Assembly (NCBI GenBank): GCA_030623035.1
Contig: JAUXFK010000095.1
Location: 1 to 10,088, forward strand
DNA length: 10,088 nt
Source of the DNA: Deltaproteobacteria bacterium
GTDB taxonomy: Bacteria; Desulfobacterota; UBA8473
Direction: 5' to 3'
Under the pieces are notes generated by a model. The model was not told the origin of the DNA, ran no database searches, and saw nothing but the letters and a program-made list of their open reading frames with translations. A program made the position numbers and the translations under genes. Positions 1 through 6,651 of this stretch are shown in pieces (position 1 is the stretch's first letter; each line of letters starts with the position of its first letter).

Positions 1-570
1 AGATTGGCCCTTGCTAAATGCATTGGCTATGTTCCCCAGAGTTCTCCGTCTAAGTTTCCTATCACTGTGTTTGATGCTGTTTTGATGGGAAGAAGGCCTT
101 ATATCACCTGGAAACCATCTAAGAAAGACCTGGAAGTAGTGGCCGATATCTTAAGGTCTATGGGCCTTGATGATATTGCGTTGCGTGACTTTGATCAGTT
201 GAGCGGAGGGCAAAAGCAAAAGGTCCTGTTGGCAAGGGCATTTGCACAAGATACTGACTACTTACTTTTGGACGAACCTACCAGCAATCTGGACTTGAGA
301 CATCAAATAGAGGTCATGGAAATGATCTCCCACATGGTGAAGAAGAAGGGAATGGCTGCCATTCTGGCCATGCACGACCTGAATCTCGCATCTCGATTCT
401 CTGACAGAATCGTGATGTTAAACGAAGGTAAAATCTTTTGTATCGGGGAGCCGTATCAGGTGATGACCGTTGAAAACATAAGGTCTGTCTATGGGGTTGA
501 AGTAAGGGTAAATACGGATAATGGCCACCCGTATATAATGCCCATCAGGCCGGTAAGTCAAAAGAAGTGA
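1..570 (+). CDS. ABC transporter ATP-binding protein, FecE/BtuD type (5' truncated by window)
   Basis: This is the nucleotide-binding subunit of an iron-siderophore/heme/cobalamin-class ABC importer, which would power uptake through an inner-membrane permease. The reading frame is open from base 1, so 189 residues are visible. Such proteins are usually about 250-270 aa, so roughly 70 N-terminal residues including Walker A lie upstream. Visible in order (residues counted from base 1): Q-loop context GYVPQ; the family-typical 'VFDAVLMGRRPYI' stretch; ABC signature LSGGQ at 67-71; Walker B LLLDEP with D91/E92; D-loop SNLD; H-loop histidine H125 in MHDLNLASR; and the C-terminal 'VYGVEV' segment typical of FecE-like proteins. 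The stop codon (568-570) is also the first three bases of an inverted repeat. Permease and binding-protein genes are probably upstream. The transported substrate is inferred only from the cobN neighbour: cobalamin, another metal-tetrapyrrole or a metallophore. Confidence 0.93.
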   Translation, partial: RLALAKCIGYVPQSSPSKFPITVFDAVLMGRRPYITWKPSKKDLEVVADILRSMGLDDIALRDFDQLSGGQKQKVLLARAFAQDTDYLLLDEPTSNLDLRHQIEVMEMISHMVKKKGMAAILAMHDLNLASRFSDRIVMLNEGKIFCIGEPYQVMTVENIRSVYGVEVRVNTDNGHPYIMPIRPVSQKK

Positions 571-633
571 GCTAAAGTGCCTAAAGTTGTGTTTTTTCCT
601 GCATTTCCAACAAACTTTAGGCACTTTAGCTCA
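568..633. repeat. Palindromic repeat element A (21-bp perfect inverted arms, 24-nt loop)
   Basis: The left arm 568-588 is the exact reverse complement of the right arm 613-633; the 24-nt spacer (589-612) contains a T-run. The arms carry the core AAAGTGCCTAAAGTT, which recurs at 5083-5096 and, in both orientations, around the gene at 6228-6584. The right side extends by one further unit: the reverse complement of 612-645 matches 5064-5097 except for one substitution and one extra T. The left arm starts inside the TGA stop codon of the ABC ATPase. In RNA this would be a very stable hairpin between the ATPase gene and cobN. No clean U-run follows directly, so it is more likely a mobile palindromic or mRNA-processing element than a classical terminator, although partial attenuation is possible. 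Confidence 0.9.
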
Positions 634-655
634 TTTTAGTCACTTATTACTTTAA

Positions 656-662
656 AAGGGAG
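656..662 (+). promoter_or_regulatory. Ribosome binding site of cobN
   Basis: AAGGGAG lies 6 nt before the ATG at 669, directly downstream of repeat element A, and supports that start codon. Confidence 0.7.
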
Positions 663-668
663 ACCACA

Positions 669-3600
669 ATGGATATACCGTGGATCGGATACTATCATTA
701 CGAAGGTCAGAGGTTCTTTCAGGGATTTAACGATTATCGCAAATGGTATGAAGGCCAATTTCATTATATCAGCTATGAGCCTTCAGATAAAGTGGGAATA
801 TTCTTTCCTCGCAGTCTGTTGGTAAAGAAGGATATGGATCTAATCAATCTCCTTATCACGGAACTGGAAAAGAGAAGGATTTTCCCTGTGCCGGTCTTTG
901 CTCAAAAGAAAGAATACGGGGGCCCTGACTGCCCCGGTACAAAAGCCGGCCTTGAACTGCTGGCAGGGGTGGATCTGATTATCAACTGTGAATCCTCTTT
1001 TCTCATCCAGACACCTCTGGGAGACGAGACAGGATCGACCATCTTAGAAGAACTCAATGTTCCGGTCATTCAAGCTGTTCATTCCAGTGCGAAGACGGAA
1101 GAAGAATGGGGAAAAGACCCTCAGGGGATACACCCATCCAATCAGATCTATTGGGTGGCTCAGCCAGAGTTTAACGGGACTATCGAACCAATTGTAGTCA
1201 GTGCCAGAGATGAAGGTAGCCAGGACCCGTATGGTCTCAGAAAACCGATCCCTGAAAGAGTTGATTTTCTGTTAGGCAGGGTCCGTGCGTGGCTGAAATT
1301 GAAAAGACTTCCTGCCCACAAAAGAAGGGTTACATTCCTTCTACACAAAAACCCCTGTGCAGGAGCGGAAGCATCCGTTGCCGGGGGAGCGGGGCTTGAT
1401 ACACTGGAAAGTGTTGTGAGGGTCATGCAGCAAATGCAAAAGAAAGGGTATGCTGTTGCCAACTGCCCCGAAAGCGGCAAGGAATTGATCGAGATTATTA
1501 TGGGCCGCAAGGCGATCAGTGAGTTTCGCTGGACCACAGTGGATGAAATCATAAGAAAAGGCGGGGCCATAGATTTAATCGACATGGACAGATACAATCG
1601 ATGGTTCAATAAGATTCCTCACGCTGCCAGAGAGAAGGTAATTGCCGGGTGGGGTAAGCCGCCTGGTGAGGGGATGGTCTATAACGGGAAGATAGTAGTG
1701 ACAGGAATAAATTTTGGCAACATAAACGTGTTGGTTGAACCGAAAAGGGGCTGTTACGGAGCCAGGTGTGACGGTAAGGTCTGCAGGATTCTGCATGAGC
1801 CCACAATTCCGCCCACCCATCAGTGTCTCGCTACTTATAGATGGATGCAGGAAAACTCTGACGTTGTTATCTCAGTAGGGACACACGGCTACATTGAGTT
1901 TTTACCGGGTAAGGGAGTAGGGCTTTCCAGCGAATGTTTCCCTGAGATCATCGTTGGAGATATACCCCACCTGTACATCTATACGGTAAAGAACAGCTCT
2001 GAGGGTATACTGGCGAAGCGCAGATCCTATGCCACTGTAGTGGATCATTTGGGACCGATCATGCAGGCCTCCGGTCTATATGATGAACTGGAGGAGATGG
2101 AGGAGCTACTAAAGCAGTATTCCCATGCAAGAAGTCTAAACGAAGAGGACAGGGAAAGGATTATTGTCGAGCAGGTGTATGCCCTGGCACAGAAGGCTAA
2201 CCTGTTTGATAAAGAAAAAGCGGCATCCTCTGATGAGTTTATTGAATACCTCCATGGAAAGCTCAACATGTTCCGGGAGACCCAGATCGGGGATGGCCTG
2301 CATATTTTGAGTCAGACCCCTGATGATGATCAGATGACAAATATACTTGTTTCCATAATGCGCTTTGATGGAGACCGGCCGTCCATAAGGAGATTGATCT
2401 TGGAACTGATGGGTTACAGATATGAAGAAGTAATCGAAAATCAAGAAAAGATCGTCGAAGGTACGAGTTATGGGGAACTGCTTGACAGGAGTACGAAACT
2501 CGCCCTCGAGCTGGTAAAGGGAGGGCTAAGAGACATCAGTGGGCTTAGACAGGAGATCGCCGAGCTTGTGGAAGTGAAAGACCCGGACAGGATTGAGCCT
2601 CTGGTTGAGTTGATTACCTGGGCTAAGGAATCCCTTTCTCCAAAACTGAAGATGACAGCCAGGGAGATCCCTCAATTATTAAGGGGGATGGACAAAGAAT
2701 ATATTGAGCCTGGGGCTTCCGGTCTATTGACAAGAGGGAAGATAAATATTTTACCCACAGGCAGAAATTTTTATGCTGTGGATACGAGAGCTGTTCCTAC
2801 CAGAGCTGCCTGGGAAGTAGGGATAAGAATGGCAGACAGCCTGCTCCATAAATACCTCCATCAAGAGGAAAGATATCCGGAAAACATCGGTATGGTCCTT
2901 TGGGCTATCGATACGTACCGGGCGGATGGAGAACAGATTGCCCAGATATTCTATCTTATGGGTGCAAGACCTGTCTGGACAGAATCCGGAATTGTTAAAT
3001 GCACAGAACCGATCCCTCTGAAGGAGCTCAAAAGACCGAGGATAGACGTAACCATTCGTACCAGTGGAATCTTCCGGGACAACCTGCCCCATCTCATAGA
3101 GCTTATTGACGAGACAATAATTAAGATCGCATCCTTGAATGAGCGAGAAGAGTACAACTTTATAAGAAAGCACGTAAACGAATACAAGGAAAAGGAAAGG
3201 TTAAAGGCTGCCGGGTCTTACGATAAAGAAAAGGTAGAGCGCCAGGCAACGTATCGTCTTTTCAGCGCCCAGCCCGGCGCCTATGGAGGTGGTGCGGTGA
3301 GTTTGATGATTGCGGCCAGTGCCTGGGAGACAATAAACGACCTTGGAGAACAATATATAGAAAAGGGTGGCTACGCTTACGGAAGTGGCGCCTGGGGAGA
3401 GATATCACATAAGGAGTATGCAGATAGATTGAGCACAGTGGATGCCACCTTTCATAAACTCGCTTCAGACGAATCAGACCCCCTCGACTGTTGCTGTTTC
3501 TATGACTTTCACGGAGGTATGTATGCAGCCGTCAAGACAGTCTCCGGCAATGAGCCGAAGGTCTACTGGGGGGATACTGCCGATCCCAAGCGGCCACAGA

Positions 3601-4079
3601 CCAGGGAGATGAAGGATGAAATAGAGAGGATTGTCCGGACAAAACTTCTGAATCCAAAGTGGATCGAAGGAATGAAACGTCACGGATACAAGGGAGCGAG
3701 TGACATAGCCAAACGGGTCGAACGGGTTTACGGGTGGGATGCATCCGCAGAGGTCGTCAATAATTGGATATTCGATAATATTACCAGTACCTTTATCATA
3801 AACGAAGAAAACCGGAAATTCTTTGAAGAAAATAATCCATGGGCATTAGAAGAGATGGCAAGGAGACTCCTTGAGGCAGAAAGACGCGGGATCTGGAAAG
3901 CTGATCCTGAAGTCTTGAAAGAATTGGAGGAGCAATATCTTGAGATCGAAGGTTGGCTGGAAGAGAATATGGGTGATGTGAAAGGAGACTTCCAGGGTGG
4001 CAGTATCGATATAATAACCAGAAAAGATGTCAAAGAGTGGTCACAGAAGAAATTCTCGTTTACAGAAGAGCCTAAATGA
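669..4079 (+). CDS. cobN: CobN-like large subunit of a tetrapyrrole metal chelatase (cobaltochelatase family)
   Basis: This is the large, tetrapyrrole-binding subunit of an ATP-dependent class I chelatase (CobN/BchH family), cytoplasmic, expected to work with the AAA+ subunits encoded downstream. At 1136 aa it is slightly shorter than typical CobN (about 1200-1270). Family blocks run the full length: N-terminal 'IFFPRSLL' and 'QAVHSSAKTEEEWG' regions; 'ILHEPTIPPTHQ' with H376 and H384; the hallmark GTHGYIEFLPGK (T405-H406-G407); AKRRSYATVVDHLGP; LPTGRNFYAVD; RPRIDVTIRTSGIFRD; FSAQPGAYGGG; a CCCFYDFHGG block (C941-C943, H948); NPKWIEGMKRHGYKGA; and a C-terminal LLEAERRGIW block. No membrane segment is seen. 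Unusual is C362-x4-C367-x4-C372 just before the histidine block. Its stop overlaps the next gene's start. Cobalt insertion for B12 is the default reading; a HmuS-like role in removing metal from an imported tetrapyrrole is a real alternative given the ABC transporter. Confidence 0.93.
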   Translation: MDIPWIGYYHYEGQRFFQGFNDYRKWYEGQFHYISYEPSDKVGIFFPRSLLVKKDMDLINLLITELEKRRIFPVPVFAQKKEYGGPDCPGTKAGLELLAGVDLIINCESSFLIQTPLGDETGSTILEELNVPVIQAVHSSAKTEEEWGKDPQGIHPSNQIYWVAQPEFNGTIEPIVVSARDEGSQDPYGLRKPIPERVDFLLGRVRAWLKLKRLPAHKRRVTFLLHKNPCAGAEASVAGGAGLDTLESVVRVMQQMQKKGYAVANCPESGKELIEIIMGRKAISEFRWTTVDEIIRKGGAIDLIDMDRYNRWFNKIPHAAREKVIAGWGKPPGEGMVYNGKIVVTGINFGNINVLVEPKRGCYGARCDGKVCRILHEPTIPPTHQCLATYRWMQENSDVVISVGTHGYIEFLPGKGVGLSSECFPEIIVGDIPHLYIYTVKNSSEGILAKRRSYATVVDHLGPIMQASGLYDELEEMEELLKQYSHARSLNEEDRERIIVEQVYALAQKANLFDKEKAASSDEFIEYLHGKLNMFRETQIGDGLHILSQTPDDDQMTNILVSIMRFDGDRPSIRRLILELMGYRYEEVIENQEKIVEGTSYGELLDRSTKLALELVKGGLRDISGLRQEIAELVEVKDPDRIEPLVELITWAKESLSPKLKMTAREIPQLLRGMDKEYIEPGASGLLTRGKINILPTGRNFYAVDTRAVPTRAAWEVGIRMADSLLHKYLHQEERYPENIGMVLWAIDTYRADGEQIAQIFYLMGARPVWTESGIVKCTEPIPLKELKRPRIDVTIRTSGIFRDNLPHLIELIDETIIKIASLNEREEYNFIRKHVNEYKEKERLKAAGSYDKEKVERQATYRLFSAQPGAYGGGAVSLMIAASAWETINDLGEQYIEKGGYAYGSGAWGEISHKEYADRLSTVDATFHKLASDESDPLDCCCFYDFHGGMYAAVKTVSGNEPKVYWGDTADPKRPQTREMKDEIERIVRTKLLNPKWIEGMKRHGYKGASDIAKRVERVYGWDASAEVVNNWIFDNITSTFIINEENRKFFEENNPWALEEMARRLLEAERRGIWKADPEVLKELEEQYLEIEGWLEENMGDVKGDFQGGSIDIITRKDVKEWSQKKFSFTEEPK

Positions 4080-5050
4080 TTGATATCCTTATACAAAGCC
4101 TGGTCGATACCTGGCACATAGTCCCAAGGGTGATAATCATCATGTTCATCTCTCTGTATGTCTCTCAGGTCTTGATAGAAACAGGTATGTTCAAAAGGTT
4201 GGAATTCCTCGGGAGGCCTCTTGCCAGGCTTGCCAACCTGCCCCGTGAAGCCGGTATAACGTTTGTGGCTTCTTTTGGTTCCGTACTTGCAGGAAATACC
4301 ATGATAGCAAAAATCTATCAAGAGAAAAGAATAGACAGCACCCAGACATTACTGACCGCACTGCTCAACACAACCCCGGTATATGTAAAGGAGACTTTTA
4401 CATATCAAATTCCGGTAATGATACCCTTATTGGGTATTAAGGTAGGTCTCCTTTATCTTTTAACCTTTGTTGCCTCAGGGATAATGAAAATTCTCTTTGT
4501 CGTTATATACGGAAGGATAAGATTGAAAGGCTCTAAATCAGAGATACAGCCGCCTGACCAGGACCCGGCCAGTATTGTTGTTACGCCTAAAAGGACATTT
4601 GGCCAAGTGCTTGTCATATCTTTTTTGCGTCAGAGAAAGATCTTTTTGAAGGTGAGTACCATCTTCATATTGACTACGTTTGTCATATTTTTGATTGTCA
4701 ATAATGATGTCATAAGAGGACTCTTAGATTATGTCGGACTATTGACAGCATTTTTTAAGCTCCCCCCATCCTGCATTATTCCGGTTGGCACCTATATGTT
4801 CAGTCCATTGGTCGGGGCCAGCTCTATCGGAGCGATGCTTAAAGATGGCATGCTGAGCGATTTGCAGGGGATTACAGCGTGCATTCTCGGGAGTTTGTTG
4901 ATGCTCCCGATATTTACCTTGAGGTATTCCTTTGCCAGGTATGCATCGATTTTTGGGTTTTCATTGGGATCGAGTATCCTGTTGGTCTCAACCGGCCTGG
5001 GAATGCTAAACCGTGGAGTTTTTCTCCTCTTCTTTCTAAGTATCACTTAG
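4076..5050 (+). CDS. Nucleoside recognition (Gate) domain membrane protein, putative transporter
   Basis: This is a 324-aa integral inner-membrane protein. Hydrophobic segments are visible around residues 15-37, 59-81, 113-146 (probably two), 196-218, 225-258, 267-289 and 291-323. The pattern, with short conserved loops such as 'ASFGSVLAGNTMIAKIY' and 'GTYMFSPLVGASSIGAML', matches the Gate/'nucleoside recognition' family; the Gate fold is also found in the membrane part of FeoB. Two similar-looking halves are separated by a charged cytoplasmic linker at about residues 147-190. The ATG overlaps the cobN stop (ATGA, 4 nt), implying translational coupling and a shared process. I infer transport of a metal ion or of the chelatase substrate or product; the family name 'nucleoside recognition' should not be taken as a function. 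No partner permease is visible in the window. Confidence 0.75.
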   Translation: MIDILIQSLVDTWHIVPRVIIIMFISLYVSQVLIETGMFKRLEFLGRPLARLANLPREAGITFVASFGSVLAGNTMIAKIYQEKRIDSTQTLLTALLNTTPVYVKETFTYQIPVMIPLLGIKVGLLYLLTFVASGIMKILFVVIYGRIRLKGSKSEIQPPDQDPASIVVTPKRTFGQVLVISFLRQRKIFLKVSTIFILTTFVIFLIVNNDVIRGLLDYVGLLTAFFKLPPSCIIPVGTYMFSPLVGASSIGAMLKDGMLSDLQGITACILGSLLMLPIFTLRYSFARYASIFGFSLGSSILLVSTGLGMLNRGVFLLFFLSIT

Positions 5051-5063
5051 GAGAGGAAATTAG

Positions 5064-5130
5064 AAGTGACTAAAGTGAGCTAAAGTGCCTAAAGTTGAGT
5101 AAAGGGAATGATACAAGGCACTTCCAGTCA
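5064..5130. repeat. Repeat element B: intact arm plus decayed inverted partner
   Basis: Positions 5064-5097 hold an almost ideal copy of the repeat family, in units AAGTGACTA, AAGTGAGCTA, AAGTGCCTA, AAGTT. They match the right arm of element A (read in reverse complement) with one substitution and one extra T. A degenerate inverted partner lies at 5116-5130: AGGCACTT (5116-5123) is the exact complement of 5083-5090, and AGTCA (5126-5130) complements 5067-5071. The ribosome binding site of chlI begins at the very next base (5131), so folding of this arm pair could influence chlI translation. The arrangement suggests an old palindromic copy, one arm of which has decayed. Confidence 0.8.
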
Positions 5131-5135
5131 GGAGG
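5131..5135 (+). promoter_or_regulatory. Ribosome binding site that fixes the chlI start
   Basis: GGAGG lies 4 nt before the ATG at 5140. The in-frame TTG at 5095 lies inside repeat element B and has no comparable site, and its 15 extra residues do not resemble ChlI proteins. ATG 5140 is therefore preferred. Confidence 0.75.
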
Positions 5136-5139
5136 AAAT

Positions 5140-6195
5140 ATGGAACATAAGAATACAACCTACCCATTTACCGCAATAGTTGGCCAGGAAAAGATGAAGA
5201 ACGCTCTGATCTTAAACGCTATCAACCCGAAACTGGGCGGCGTCTTAATACGGGGCGAAAAGGGCACAGCCAAATCGACCGCTGTCCGGTCTCTGGCCGC
5301 CCTTTTGCCTGAGATAGAGGTGATTGCCGATTGTAAATTTGGCTGCAATCCGAATGAAAGAGCGGGCATGTGTCAGGAATGCGTAAACCGTCTTGAACAC
5401 GGGGAAGAACTCCCCGTCGAAAAGAGAAGGATACGGGTAGTTGAACTTCCGGTAGGCTCCACGGAAGACAGGGTTGTGGGTACCCTCGATATAGAACATG
5501 CTATCAAGAAAGGGGAAAAGCGTTTTGAACCCGGTGTGCTCGCACAGGCGAACCGGGGAATCCTCTATGTGGATGAGGTCAACCTCCTCGATGACCATAC
5601 CGTTGATGTGCTCCTCGATTCTGCTGCCATGGGAGTCAATACGGTGGAGAGAGAAGGCGTCTCGTACTCACATCCTGCGGAGTTTATCCTTATCGGCACC
5701 ATGAACCCTGAAGAGGGGGAGCTGCGGCCTCAGCTCCTTGACCGCTTTGGGCTCTGTGTCCATATTGAGGGAATAGCAGACCTTGAGCAAAGGGTTGAGG
5801 TTGTCAAAAGAAGGGCTTCTTACGACGAAGATCCCGCCGGATTTCAAAAGACCTGGGAAGAAGAGGAAGAAAAACTCAGGGAAGCTGTCATACAGGCCAA
5901 AGAGCTTTTGAACAAGGTGACTATCTCCGACGATATGCTGTATTTGATTGCCCGTATCGCCATTGATATGAATGTAGACGGCCATCGGGCAGATATTATG
6001 ATGATGAAGGCATCAAAGACCCTGGCCGCATTAAACGGTCGAAGGGAAGTCCTGGAAGAGGATGTGCAAAGTGCAGCGGATATGGCCCTTCAGCACAGGA
6101 TGCGGAGAAAACCCTTCCAGAAACCGGGCGTGGAGGAGGAAAAGATAGCAGGGATTATCTCGCATAATCATCCCCACAGTCATGAGCATTATTAA
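5140..6195 (+). CDS. chlI: ChlI/BchI-type AAA+ ATPase subunit of the metal chelatase
   Basis: This is the motor subunit of the chelatase: a hexamer-forming AAA+ ATPase that with the D subunit drives metal insertion by the CobN-like subunit. From ATG 5140 it is 351 aa, the normal family length. Landmarks: 'FTAIVGQEKMKNALILNAI' near the N-terminus; Walker A GEKGTAKST at 39-47; Walker B ILYVDEVN with D145/E146; 'GTMNPEEGELRPQLLDRFG' with the conserved arginines and sensor region; and the C-terminal helical lid. Two features differ from photosynthetic BchI: a cysteine set C65-x3-C69-x8-C78-x2-C81 after Walker A, likely a zinc knuckle, and a histidine-rich tail (five His in residues 342-350) that may bind metal. 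It is closely paralogous to the first half of the gene at 6652. Its stop codon TAA sits at the edge of the next repeat arm. The real metal (Co, Mg or Ni) is inferred only from the CobN neighbour. Confidence 0.93.
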   Translation: MEHKNTTYPFTAIVGQEKMKNALILNAINPKLGGVLIRGEKGTAKSTAVRSLAALLPEIEVIADCKFGCNPNERAGMCQECVNRLEHGEELPVEKRRIRVVELPVGSTEDRVVGTLDIEHAIKKGEKRFEPGVLAQANRGILYVDEVNLLDDHTVDVLLDSAAMGVNTVEREGVSYSHPAEFILIGTMNPEEGELRPQLLDRFGLCVHIEGIADLEQRVEVVKRRASYDEDPAGFQKTWEEEEEKLREAVIQAKELLNKVTISDDMLYLIARIAIDMNVDGHRADIMMMKASKTLAALNGRREVLEEDVQSAADMALQHRMRRKPFQKPGVEEEKIAGIISHNHPHSHEHY

Positions 6196-6218
6196 AGTGC
6201 CTAAAGTGCGCTAAAGTT
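6193..6218 (+). repeat. Left inverted-repeat arm of the four-helix-bundle gene cassette
   Basis: Units AAGTGCCTA (6195-6203), AAGTGCGCTA (6204-6213) and AAGTT (6214-6218). Positions 6194-6218 match the reverse complement of 6610-6634 at 24 of 25 bases, with the only mismatch at 6209. The arm begins within the chlI stop codon (TAA 6193-6195). Confidence 0.9.
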
Positions 6219-6226
6219 AAGAAGGA
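6219..6226 (+). promoter_or_regulatory. Ribosome binding site of the four-helix-bundle gene
   Basis: AAGAAGGA follows the left repeat arm directly. There are two adjacent ATG codons (6228 and 6231). The second has the more usual spacing (4 nt after GGA), so translation may start at 6231, one residue later. Confidence 0.55.
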
Positions 6227-6227
6227 C

Positions 6228-6584
6228 ATGATGGATAATAAAAAATTTGCTAAAGAACTTGAGAAACGAACAAAGAAATTTGCGGTAAGTATTATCCGTT
6301 TATCTTCACGGTTACCGAATACCCTTGAAGGGAACGTGATACGGAATCAGATCACTAAATCAGGCACTTCAATCGGCGCTAATTATCGGGAAGCAAATCG
6401 TGCAAGGAGCAATGCAGACTTCAAGCATAAAATTAAAATCTGTGAAAGTGAAGCCAGTGAAACCCAATATTGGCTTGAAGTAATTGTAGAAGCAAAAATG
6501 CTGTCGTCAGAGCAGGTAAAAACAGACTACGACGAGTGCAGCGAATTATTGGCTATTTTCACATCCATTGCAAAGAAATTATAG
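6228..6584 (+). CDS. Four-helix-bundle protein of the 23S rRNA intervening-sequence family (S23/IVP)
   Basis: This is a small helical protein of 118 aa, the full usual length of the family first found inside 23S rRNA intervening sequences and related to the Avd accessory protein of diversity-generating retroelements. Visible signatures: 'QITKSGTSIGANYREA' at residues 41-56, and 'DFKHKIKICESEASETQYWL' as DFKHKIKICE (64-73) followed by SEASETQYWL (74-83), the most conserved parts of the family. The ending ELLAIFTSIAKKL is also typical, so the gene looks intact. It has no catalytic motif; known relatives form oligomeric bundles, and Avd binds RNA and reverse transcriptase. It has no evident role in metal chelation, and it is tightly bracketed by inverted repeats and lower in GC than the gene before it. 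I therefore read it as the cargo or resident ORF of an inserted cassette, not as part of the chelatase pathway. Its molecular function is unknown. Confidence 0.93.
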   Translation: MMDNKKFAKELEKRTKKFAVSIIRLSSRLPNTLEGNVIRNQITKSGTSIGANYREANRARSNADFKHKIKICESEASETQYWLEVIVEAKMLSSEQVKTDYDECSELLAIFTSIAKKL

Positions 6585-6636
6585 CTCACTATGAACTTTA
6601 GGCACTTTAAACTTTAGCTCACTTTAGGCACTTTTT
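6582..6636. repeat. Right repeat array of the cassette (multiple units, inverted orientation)
   Basis: Three blocks in reverse orientation: TAGCTCACT (6582-6590), AACTTTAGGCACTTT (6594-6608), and the full arm 6610-6634 that pairs with 6194-6218. The array starts in the stop codon of the four-helix-bundle gene (TAG 6582-6584). The extra units compared with the left arm suggest unit-level expansion or a second nested copy. Confidence 0.88.
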
Positions 6637-6651
6637 AGAGAGGTAACTCGC

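Larger units (their letters stand above)
6194..6634. mobile_element. Putative cassette: four-helix-bundle ORF bracketed by 25-bp terminal inverted repeats
   Basis: The inverted arms 6194-6218 and 6610-6634 (24/25 identical) enclose one small ORF and almost nothing else (441 bp in total). The same repeat family occurs without an ORF at 568-633 and 5064-5130, as expected for a mobile or recently spreading element with ORF-less derivatives. The cassette separates two chelatase genes that would normally be adjacent. By hand count the ORF is about 39% GC, against roughly 47-57% in sampled stretches of the preceding chlI gene. No transposase is encoded, and I see no convincing target-site duplication, so mobility would have to be supplied in trans or occur by another route. 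The ORF family is known from 23S rRNA intervening sequences, which are likewise ORFs with complementary ends. Confidence 0.6.

Noticed and set aside
3728..4321. Antisense open frame of 197 codons across the cobN/Gate junction, the longest minus-strand frame.
   Set aside because: It lies opposite two strongly supported genes, has no recognisable domain and is explained as a shadow of their codon bias.
5095..5139. TTG-started N-terminal extension of chlI.
   Set aside because: It lies within the repeat element, lacks a ribosome binding site and does not resemble ChlI N-termini; ATG 5140 has GGAGG upstream.
565..6636. Possibility that the recurring repeats are a CRISPR array.
   Set aside because: Repeats occur singly or as inverted pairs, separated by whole genes, without regular spacers or cas genes.
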